Source: JBMYQA01 sp049600855 | Lineage (GTDB): Bacteria > Bacteroidota > Bacteroidia > Cytophagales > Flammeovirgaceae | DNA: 6,612 nt | Direction: 5' to 3' | Assembly: GCA_049600855.1 (NCBI GenBank) | Contig: JBMYQA010000322.1 | Coordinates: 1-6,612, forward strand | In this document: piece by piece, positions 1 through 5,275 of the stretch | Layout of the letters: the number at the start of each line of letters is the position of its first letter | How positions within the stretch are numbered: the stretch's first letter is position 1 | Made by a program: the position numbers and the translations under genes | Notes under the pieces: model-generated | Databases searched by the model: none | Told to the model about the DNA's origin: nothing | What the model saw: the letters and a program-made list of their open reading frames with translations, nothing else

Positions 1-542
1 TTGTGCTGCGTACGATATTTGACAATCGACTCTGCTGCAACTTGATCAATGTGGTCCAATGAGGCAAAATCAGCATCTGAGATAACTTTTTGCTCATGTA
101 ATTTTTTATTTCGCTCATAATCTTGCTTAGAACGAATAAACTGGGCTTTGGTTTGAGCCATTCTTGCTTTAGCTTGCGCTAAATTTGCCCGTTGCGTATT
201 TAAGGTGGCTTTGGTACGTTCTAAAGCAGATTGCAGATTATCAGGTCGGATTCTAGCTAATAATTGGCCTTCCTTTACAGAATCTCCTTCTTCGATGTAC
301 AACTCCTTAATTTCGCCAGAAACCTCTGGACTAATTTTCACTTCATCGACTGGTTGTACCTTGCCAGAAGCACTTACCTTCTCCACAATTGTCACATCCT
401 TCACTTCGGCTATTTGAACTTTTTTAGATGCGCGTTGGCCAACTACTCCCATTTGCTTGAGTACAACCAGCCCAATGATGAGTACACCAATTATTGATGA
501 TAATATTATCCACAGTCGCTTATTTGATGATTTCTTTTTCAT
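1..542 (-). CDS. HlyD/MacA-type periplasmic adaptor subunit of an efflux system, N-terminal part (3' end outside window)
   Basis: This is the N-terminal 180 residues of a membrane-fusion (periplasmic adaptor) protein, which bridges an inner-membrane ABC or RND transporter to an outer-membrane TolC-like channel. A lysine-rich N-terminus (MKKKSSNKR) is followed by one membrane anchor at about residues 10-29. Residues 42-66 look like the membrane-proximal beta strand. Residues 67-98 (VKISPEVSGEIKELYIEEGD and onward) form the first lipoyl/barrel-sandwich half, with the typical G-E-I ... EGD-V-K-G-Q-L-L pattern. Residues 101-175 are the rising helix of the alpha-helical hairpin, rich in A, Q, K and R. 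The start is ATG at 540-542, just before the lysine-rich leader; no Shine-Dalgarno motif is visible. The frame is open to base 1, so the second lipoyl half and the beta-barrel are missing. The long hairpin resembles MacA- and RND-type adaptors, and a transporter gene is likely to follow to the left (inference). The substrate cannot be told. Confidence 0.9.
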   Translation of the reverse strand, partial: MKKKSSNKRLWIILSSIIGVLIIGLVVLKQMGVVGQRASKKVQIAEVKDVTIVEKVSASGKVQPVDEVKISPEVSGEIKELYIEEGDSVKEGQLLARIRPDNLQSALERTKATLNTQRANLAQAKARMAQTKAQFIRSKQDYERNKKLHEQKVISDADFASLDHIDQVAAESIVKYRTQH

Positions 543-808
543 AGATTGGGTATTAGTGTCTTAACTCAGGTAAATATACACCCCATTGGCTGATTTGCAA
601 GCTATTAGTTGGTGTAAACCCTTGCTCAAATGAGGCCTGACAAAGTAATAGGTTCAATCTTTGAAACACTAAATTTATTTGATAAATGGCAGTTGACTCT
701 TTTAATAGAGTGTTCAAATATCTTGTAGGCTTATTCTAAAATTAAAATTGTTTATTTTAGGTAAGCTCATTATCTTCATTCCCCTTTTCTAAAATTAAAT
801 CTATTTAT
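543..808. other. Divergent intergenic region between adaptor and cytidine deaminase genes
   Basis: These 266 bases hold no credible gene on either strand. The left part carries the candidate adaptor promoter at 571-600. For the deaminase on the plus strand, the best I can find is a weak pair: TTG at 748-750 and TATCTTCA at 771-778, with a 20-base spacer and two mismatches in the -7 box. I do not list that as a separate promoter. No ribosome binding site precedes the deaminase start; the bases just upstream are A/T only. Confidence 0.6.
571..600 (-). promoter_or_regulatory. Candidate Bacteroidota-type promoter for the adaptor gene
   Basis: Read on the minus strand, TTG (600-598) is followed by a 19-base spacer and TATATTTA (578-571). 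The latter matches the Bacteroidota -7 box TAnnTTTG at all but the last position. Transcription would start near 564, giving a leader of about 20 bases before the ATG at 542. The same 19-base spacing occurs in the two other candidate promoters in this window. AT-rich DNA produces such matches by chance, so this is moderate evidence only. Confidence 0.42.
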
Positions 809-1300
809 ATGCCAAGAAGAGAAACCTTAGAAATCTATGTAGATGTTTATACCAGTATTCAAGAGTTGACTGAAGCTGATCGAACCTTGCTTGAAGAAGC
901 CCGCAAAGCTTGTGATAATGCTTATGCTCCCTATTCTAACTTTTGGGTAGGCGCGGCATTTCAATTAGCTGGAGGGGAAATCATTAAGGGAAATAATCAA
1001 GAGAATGCGGCTTATCCATCGGGCTTATGTGCAGAACGGACAGCAGTTTATTGGCTTGGGGCCAATCGTCCTGATGCGGTTATTGAAACCTTAGCCATTT
1101 CTGCTAAACATGCCCATGCCGATGAGTTTCTTCCAGTGACTCCTTGCGGGGCTTGTCGACAAGCTTTATCTGAATATGAAAATAAACAAAATCAAGTTTT
1201 CCGAGTAATTTTAGAAGGTAAAAATGGCGCCATTTGGATTGTTCCTTCTGTAGAGTCGCTCTTACCATTAAAGTTTTCAGGCGATTCCTTAGATTTGTAA
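809..1300 (+). CDS. cdd: Cytidine deaminase, short homotetrameric zinc type
   Basis: The enzyme hydrolyses cytidine and deoxycytidine to uridine and deoxyuridine in the cytosol, for pyrimidine salvage. The 163-residue protein has the full zinc signature. The first motif is C74-A-E76 in GLCAERTAV, with C74 as zinc ligand and E76 as the catalytic proton shuttle. The second is PCGACRQ, giving zinc ligands C113 and C116. The substrate-binding stretch is seen as APYSNFWVGAA (residues 40-50) and N63-x-E65 in NNQENAAY. The C-terminal LLPLKFSGDSL is also family-like. At about 160 residues it is longer than the roughly 130-residue Bacillus enzyme, because of an N-terminal extension of about 20 residues before the first helix (TEADRTLLEEAR) and a slightly longer gap between the two motifs. 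The start is ATG at 809; no Shine-Dalgarno is visible. The membrane protein gene begins 67 bases downstream on the same strand and may be co-transcribed. Confidence 0.95.
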   Translation: MPRRETLEIYVDVYTSIQELTEADRTLLEEARKACDNAYAPYSNFWVGAAFQLAGGEIIKGNNQENAAYPSGLCAERTAVYWLGANRPDAVIETLAISAKHAHADEFLPVTPCGACRQALSEYENKQNQVFRVILEGKNGAIWIVPSVESLLPLKFSGDSLDL

Positions 1301-1367
1301 TGATTCCTTGCACGCAAGATATCAACCCATATGGCGTTAGTTTTTCAAATACCTCATACTAGATGAT

Positions 1368-2684
1368 GTGGAACTATTTTCCCAACCACTTTCGCTTACC
1401 ACCTTATTGGTGAATGTCATCATTTGCAGCCTGTATGGTTGGTTAATGTATACATGGAGCCAAAAATACCCCTTACGAAAACACTTATTCCCTGCTTTAT
1501 TGATCAAAATAATAGCAGGTATAGGGTTGGGTTTAATCTATCGCCATCACTATGAAGCTTTGGGAGATACCTTTAGCTATTTTCACGATGCCCAACTGAT
1601 TGCCGCACAATATGACCAATCCCCAATCGCGTATCTTGATTTTATCACTTTTAGCGTTAATGATTATACAGAAGTTATTCATTCGCTCCAAATTAAAAAC
1701 CCTAGAGGTCTGATATTTAGCAAGTTAGCATCAGTTAGTTATTTACTTTCGGAGAATTACTGGCTCATGAGTATTCATTTTTCCTTATTCTCTTTTTTGG
1801 GGAGCTGGCAACTTGCCAATCGACTCACACAACTTTTTAAGGGTAAACAACTGCTTGTAGCGATTAGCTTTTTCTATTTCCCAAGTTTTGTTTTTTGGAG
1901 TAGTGGCTTACTCAAAGAAAGCGTTTTAATTGGTTCACTGTTCTTACTCATGGCTTGGCTATTACAGTGGATTTACGCTCCCAAATCGTTGAAGCTTCGA
2001 GGAATAAAGATTGGATTAGGACTGCTTTTCCTCTATCTCATTTTTAAAATGAAATACTATTATTTGGCCGCATTTATCCCTTGCATCGGTCTACTACTGA
2101 TTGCCGAATGGCTGGATAAAACGTGGGCATTTCCAGCGTGGAAAAAATACATGACCTTATTCGTATTGCTCTTCATGCTCGCAGGACTAGCCTCTTTTGT
2201 CCACCCGAATCTCCATGCTGATCAGATTATTACTGCCATTGTCACCAATAATTTGAAAATGGCCGCAGAGACGGAAAATCAAACGGCACTCATTCAGTTC
2301 GAAGCATTGGAACCTAATTTGCTCAGCCTGCTCCAACACATGCCTACTGCATTATGGGAAGGTTTGTTCAGACCCTACATTTGGGAAAAGGGACATCTTT
2401 TTTGGCGATTCACAGCCTTTGAAAATACATTGATACTTTTACTTTGTTTTGGCACTATTAGAACACTGGTTTTCAGTGGTTTATCAACAAAACCTATCTA
2501 TCAAAATATCATCATTTTTAGCCTCTTATATATCCTTGTGCTCGCCGTTCTTTTGAGTTTGGCAGCTCCTAATTTGGGGAATTTGGTACGCTACAAAACG
2601 GGCTTTATGCCATTTTTAATCTACTTACTGCTCCATGCTGCATTTTTTCAAAAGAAATCAATTACGCAGCCTAATAAGTTTTAG
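1368..2684 (+). CDS. Polytopic membrane protein of unknown function, possibly GT-C-like glycosyltransferase
   Basis: I do not recognise a named family. The 438-residue product is strongly hydrophobic, with about 10-11 likely membrane segments (roughly 9-29, 41-58, 131-150, 161-179, 184-203, 213-228, 230-247, 261-279, 353-370, 380-399, 412-428). A soluble loop of about 75 residues lies at 280-352. Conserved-looking polar motifs stand out: GDTFSYFHDA after the second segment (residues 67-76), FPSFVFWSSGLLKES (171-185), and NLVRYKTGFMPF near the C-terminus (405-416). An acidic motif in the first large loop, together with such motifs, recalls GT-C lipid-linked sugar transferases and polysaccharide polymerases, but that is inference. 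The start is GTG at 1368. An in-frame stop at 1338-1340 leaves no ATG upstream, and the first in-frame ATG (codon 27) would cut off the first membrane segment. The ATGs at 1363 and 1366 are in another frame. The gene sits 67 bases after cdd and converges on the rhomboid gene. Confidence 0.8.
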   Translation: MELFSQPLSLTTLLVNVIICSLYGWLMYTWSQKYPLRKHLFPALLIKIIAGIGLGLIYRHHYEALGDTFSYFHDAQLIAAQYDQSPIAYLDFITFSVNDYTEVIHSLQIKNPRGLIFSKLASVSYLLSENYWLMSIHFSLFSFLGSWQLANRLTQLFKGKQLLVAISFFYFPSFVFWSSGLLKESVLIGSLFLLMAWLLQWIYAPKSLKLRGIKIGLGLLFLYLIFKMKYYYLAAFIPCIGLLLIAEWLDKTWAFPAWKKYMTLFVLLFMLAGLASFVHPNLHADQIITAIVTNNLKMAAETENQTALIQFEALEPNLLSLLQHMPTALWEGLFRPYIWEKGHLFWRFTAFENTLILLLCFGTIRTLVFSGLSTKPIYQNIIIFSLLYILVLAVLLSLAAPNLGNLVRYKTGFMPFLIYLLLHAAFFQKKSITQPNKF

Positions 2685-2757
2685 CACCTTGTAATATAAT
2701 TTTTTTTGTGGCAACTCTGGCGGATTTTAGCTCATCAGTAGATACTGTTTGGCATTT

Positions 2758-2781
2758 TTCAAGTCTAAGTGGGCACTTGAA
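2758..2781. repeat. Inverted repeat between convergent genes
   Basis: TTCAAGT (2758-2764) and ACTTGAA (2775-2781) form a perfect 7-bp stem with a 10-base loop, in the 126-base gap where the membrane protein and rhomboid genes converge. The position suits a shared terminator, but no T-run follows the stem in either direction. An eight-T run at 2700-2707, just after the membrane protein gene, has no stem before it. Rho-independent termination is therefore not demonstrated. Confidence 0.35.
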
Positions 2782-2810
2782 CTGGTTAGATCAGTATAAC
2801 TACCAGATTC

Positions 2811-3500
2811 TTACTCCTCCAAGCTTTTATTTTCTTTATACTCGTATTTCATATACTGATTTTCAATATTCTGATAACCTTCATCAGGGATATAAAATCG
2901 TTCATTATGGATTACTTCTTCTGTACCACTCTCTACTTTTCGGTAGCGATACGCAAAAAAAGCACCTACAATTGCTCCGATTAAATGAGATTCCCAAGAA
3001 ATTCCTGGCTGGTTAGGTACGAGTCCATACAACATGCCATTATACAGTAAGGCAACAGCTAAAGAGAGCACCAAGGATTTGGTATCTTTTCGAAATAAGC
3101 CACTACAAAAGAGAAAGGCAGCATAAGCATATACCAACCCACTTGCACCAATGTGATAAGTGTCGTGAGAGATGCCATTTTCTAAATAGCTTCCACGGGC
3201 AAATAACCATACCCCTATTCCTGTAAAAATATAGGTTTGCGTAATGATTTTGAGGCTGATCCGAGGATAAAAATAAATGACACTACCGCACAAAATGAAG
3301 AATGAGGAAGAATTGGAAAGTAAGTGAGAAAAGCCGCCATGCAAAAAAGGCGATAGGAAAATACCAATAACTCCTTTTGAGGATCGGGGTAAAGTTCCTA
3401 GATAATGAAAATCTAATCCCAGAATAACTTCAATAAATTCAACTAACCAAAAGATTGCGATAATAATTAAGGGCAACCTAATGCTGTTTACAAGTTTCAT
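2811..3500 (-). CDS. Rhomboid family intramembrane serine protease
   Basis: This inner-membrane protease would cleave transmembrane substrates within the lipid bilayer; its targets cannot be inferred here. The 229-residue protein has the compact six-helix rhomboid core. HGGFSHLLSN (54-63) supplies the H59-x-x-x-N63 pair that builds the oxyanion site. GASG (118-121) carries the catalytic serine S120, and SHLIGAIVGA carries the catalytic histidine H172. Both dyad residues are present, so it should be active rather than a pseudoprotease. Membrane segments lie near 7-28, 44-60, 63-80, 84-101, 116-134, 143-160 and 168-185, with some ambiguity. The last 40 or so residues form a charged cytosolic tail rich in tyrosine and glutamate. 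The start is ATG at 3498-3500. It has its own candidate promoter upstream and lies 207 bases after the kinase gene on the same strand, so it is probably transcribed alone. Confidence 0.93.
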   Translation of the reverse strand: MKLVNSIRLPLIIIAIFWLVEFIEVILGLDFHYLGTLPRSSKGVIGIFLSPFLHGGFSHLLSNSSSFFILCGSVIYFYPRISLKIITQTYIFTGIGVWLFARGSYLENGISHDTYHIGASGLVYAYAAFLFCSGLFRKDTKSLVLSLAVALLYNGMLYGLVPNQPGISWESHLIGAIVGAFFAYRYRKVESGTEEVIHNERFYIPDEGYQNIENQYMKYEYKENKSLEE

Positions 3501-3577
3501 GGTTATGTATTATTGATTAAGTTTAATTGTTTATCATCATGTTTGTTACGAATTATATTGGATCACATTTCAGAAAG

Positions 3578-3607
3578 CAAAGATTGCACCGTTATCAACA
3601 TCCTCAA
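3578..3607 (-). promoter_or_regulatory. Candidate Bacteroidota-type promoter for the rhomboid gene
   Basis: On the minus strand, TTG (3607-3605) is separated by exactly 19 bases from AATCTTTG (3585-3578). This -7 box matches TAnnTTTG at every fixed position except the first base. The expected transcription start is near 3571, giving a leader of about 70 bases before the ATG at 3500. It lies in the 207-base gap behind the kinase gene, which supports separate transcription of the rhomboid gene. Confidence 0.5.
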
Positions 3608-3707
3608 CTTTAAATGCAAAAAAGCTGATTGACAACTGCCATCTTGAAGTTTTGATTTACGTAACTATCCCCTGATAAATGTTATTAGTGTTTTACTATA
3701 AAATCTA

Positions 3708-4829
3708 CTATGCCGATTTATTTAGTTGCAGTGGAAATCCAACAATAAACTCAGTACCAACCCCCAACTCACTGTGTACTTCAATGGTTCCTTCAAGTTT
3801 TTCTACTAAAGTTTTAATAATCGCTAAGCCTAAGCCTGTCGAACTCTCACCTGCTGTTGGACGGGCATTCAGACGTTGAAATTTTTGGAACATCCTTTCC
3901 TTATTTTCCTCACTAATGCCAGGCCCTTTGTCTTTAATTGAGAAATACAAACAATCATTCTCTTTGTAAGTCGATAAATCTATGGGTTGGCCTATTTCTG
4001 AAAATTTAATTGAATTGGAAATTAAATTATCTAAAATTCGCTTTAAAAAACTAGGATCAGTCGCCAATTGAAGGGCATCGTCTTCAATGTGCAATTGGAA
4101 ATCCAACTGCTTATCGCTTAACTGTTTACTGAAAGCAAATACACAATCATGAATCAAATCATGAATATTTATGGTCACAATGTTAATGGCGGAACCATGA
4201 TGTTCAAAAGAATAAATATCCAATAAATCTCGAATTAACTCCTTCCCATCTTGAATAATCCCTTTCATCCGATTGATGTAATCGGCCTGTTCCGCATTCA
4301 AGGTTCCTTCCATTTGCGTCAGCTGAATCATACCCTGTAACTTGTTCAGTGGAGACTTCAGGTCATGAGCAACCACGCTAATCATATGATCTTTTTGCTG
4401 CCCGAGCTCTTCCAACTCTTGTTTCTTCTCATGCACTTTCCGATTAGATTCCGTCAAAATTAACATGGAATGAATGCAAGCTAGGAGTTCTAGCTTCCCA
4501 ATGGGTTTTTTCAAATAAGTACTTGCCCCTTCCTTAAATGCTAACTGCAGGTAATCTTCTGAAACCATTACACCAGTAGTCAACACAATGGGAATATCAT
4601 TATTATTGTAGTCACTACGAATGCGTTTAATTGCCTCAATACCAGTCATCGCAGGCATTTGCCAATCCATAATAATCAGATCGGGCTGCTTTCGTTGGGT
4701 AATTTCTACTGCCTTTTCACCATTCTGAGCCATCATTAAACGGTAAGGCATTCCTTTTAATAATTCAGAAACTACTTTTAATTGAATTGGATCATCATCT
4801 ACGATTAATATGGTATGTTGTTCTTCCAT
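3708..4829 (-). CDS. Soluble hybrid histidine kinase: receiver, HisKA and HATPase domains
   Basis: This is a cytosolic two-component protein of 373 residues with an unusual order: receiver first, kinase second. Residues 5-122 are a receiver domain with acidic residues D11-D13, phospho-acceptor D55 in IIMDWQMP, T85, and K108 in LKKP. Residues 126-149 form a charged coiled-coil linker. The dimerisation/phosphotransfer domain has its H-box at H155 (VVAHDLKSPLNKL). The ATPase domain has N268 and N272 (DNLISNSIKFS), the G1 box D300-K-G-P-G, the F-box near MFQKFQR and the G2 box TGLGLAI. All key residues are present, so both autokinase and receiver should work. There is no sensor, PAS or membrane segment, so input probably arrives by phosphorylation of the receiver or by a partner (inference). 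I chose the ATG at 4827-4829 over the TTG one codon upstream. No cognate regulator or second kinase is adjacent. Confidence 0.93.
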   Translation of the reverse strand: MEEQHTILIVDDDPIQLKVVSELLKGMPYRLMMAQNGEKAVEITQRKQPDLIIMDWQMPAMTGIEAIKRIRSDYNNNDIPIVLTTGVMVSEDYLQLAFKEGASTYLKKPIGKLELLACIHSMLILTESNRKVHEKKQELEELGQQKDHMISVVAHDLKSPLNKLQGMIQLTQMEGTLNAEQADYINRMKGIIQDGKELIRDLLDIYSFEHHGSAINIVTINIHDLIHDCVFAFSKQLSDKQLDFQLHIEDDALQLATDPSFLKRILDNLISNSIKFSEIGQPIDLSTYKENDCLYFSIKDKGPGISEENKERMFQKFQRLNARPTAGESSTGLGLAIIKTLVEKLEGTIEVHSELGVGTEFIVGFPLQLNKSA

Positions 4830-4881
4830 CAACTAGTTATGAATGATACATATACGTAAGCTAAAGATAAAAAAAGAATTA

Positions 4882-4906
4882 CGTACTTTGCGTATAAAGC
4901 GTACTT
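4882..4906. repeat. Short direct repeat upstream of the kinase gene
   Basis: CGTACTT occurs at 4882-4888 and again at 4900-4906, 18 bases apart start to start, about 55 to 80 bases upstream of the kinase start. The interval also contains CTTT/AAAG in inverted order. Such spacing, near two helical turns, would suit a regulator binding twice on one face of the DNA, but seven bases is short enough for chance. Confidence 0.3.
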
Positions 4907-4963
4907 AATAAAAGGGTTTATTATAAAAATTCCTGCAAGTTGTTTAAGGTCAGTAGCTAGTGT

Positions 4964-5037
4964 TAAACTTAGCACTTAGTCATTCGAATGTTTGCTAAGA
5001 TTCGATTAAGGCACAAAGTAGCTAAGTTTATTTTTTT
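4964..5037 (+). repeat. Inverted repeat with trailing T-run; possible terminator or small-RNA end
   Basis: TAAACTTAGC (4964-4973) and GCTAAGTTTA (5021-5030) form a perfect 10-bp inverted repeat. Seven Ts follow immediately at 5031-5037 on the plus strand. The 47-base loop contains the palindrome CATTCGAATG and a further CTTAG/CTAAG pair (4975-4979, 4995-4999), so nested folding is possible. The stem is mostly A-T and the loop is long, so it is a poor classical terminator. No annotated gene reads into it on the plus strand. Function is unknown. Confidence 0.35.
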
Positions 5038-5103
5038 AATAGACTGTTTGATTTTTTTGTTTAAAGATGATCATCGGATTTCTCTATGATGCCCTAAACC
5101 CAC

Positions 5104-5150
5104 GTGAATAGATGAACGATGCTCCAACAGTCGTTCATAAATAAATTCAC
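5104..5150. repeat. Two-part stem-loop upstream of the helical-repeat protein gene
   Basis: The outer arms GTGAAT (5104-5109) and ATTCAC (5145-5150) enclose the inner arms ATGAACGA (5112-5119) and TCGTTCAT (5131-5138), with an 11-base loop at 5120-5130. All 14 base pairs are perfect, interrupted by an internal loop of 2 and 6 bases. No T-run follows on either strand, which argues against a terminator. It lies about 20 bases upstream of the -33 element of the candidate promoter at 5170-5200. This placement fits an operator or a structured element (inference). Confidence 0.5.
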
Positions 5151-5169
5151 CTTGAATTTGAAAAGTGGA

Positions 5170-5200
5170 TTTGACTTATCCCACAAAACTACTAAATTTC
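5170..5200 (+). promoter_or_regulatory. Candidate Bacteroidota-type promoter for the helical-repeat protein gene
   Basis: TTTG (5170-5173) is followed by a 19-base spacer and TAAATTTC (5193-5200), which matches TAnnTTTG at all fixed positions but the last. Transcription would begin near 5206, giving a leader of about 70 bases before the ATG at 5276. Both boxes and the spacing agree with the family pattern, making this the best promoter candidate in the window. Confidence 0.52.
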
Positions 5201-5275
5201 AATGAGTCAGGTATTTAAGAATGAATACGGTATTTTTACTTACCTACTTAAGATCAAACACATTATTCCTACTAA

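Larger units (their letters stand above)
4830..5275. other. Long divergent intergenic region rich in inverted repeats
   Basis: These 446 bases separate the kinase (minus) from the helical-repeat protein (plus). I see no protein gene longer than about 15 codons that looks real. The region holds a 10-bp inverted repeat followed by T7 (4964-5037), the perfect palindromes CATTCGAATG (4981-4990) and GATGATCATC (5066-5075), a two-part stem-loop (5104-5150), paired CGTACTT repeats (4882-4888 and 4900-4906), and a candidate promoter (5170-5200). I found no convincing TTG/TAnnTTTG pair for the kinase gene. The density of symmetry exceeds that of the other gaps in this window and could mark operators or a small RNA (inference). 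Confidence 0.6.

Noticed and set aside
205..497. Open frames on the plus strand (205-417 and 264-497)
   Set aside because: They lie antisense to the adaptor gene, whose frame has clear family motifs; their products resemble no domain.
1307..1318. CTTGCACGCAAG, a small inverted repeat just after cdd
   Set aside because: A 5-bp stem with a 2-base loop cannot fold well, and no T-run follows; not a credible terminator.
1104..1325. Minus-strand open frame
   Set aside because: Antisense to the end of the cytidine deaminase gene and without protein-like features.
2708..3016. Plus-strand open frame starting with GTG
   Set aside because: Most of it is antisense to the rhomboid gene, and its composition is not protein-like.
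3601..3707. Possible terminator for the kinase gene, with a T6 run (minus strand) near 3619-3624
   Set aside because: No stable stem precedes the run; the only nearby repeat, TTTTA/TAAAA at 3691-3703, is five A-T pairs.
3679..3879. Plus-strand open frame
   Set aside because: Antisense to the C-terminal ATPase domain of the histidine kinase.
5067..5144. Two tiny abutting plus-strand frames, MIIGFLYDALNPRE then MNDAPTVVHK
   Set aside because: They are 14 and 10 codons, with no ribosome binding site, and the second overlaps the stem-loop; they lie upstream of the candidate promoter, so a leader-peptide role is unlikely.
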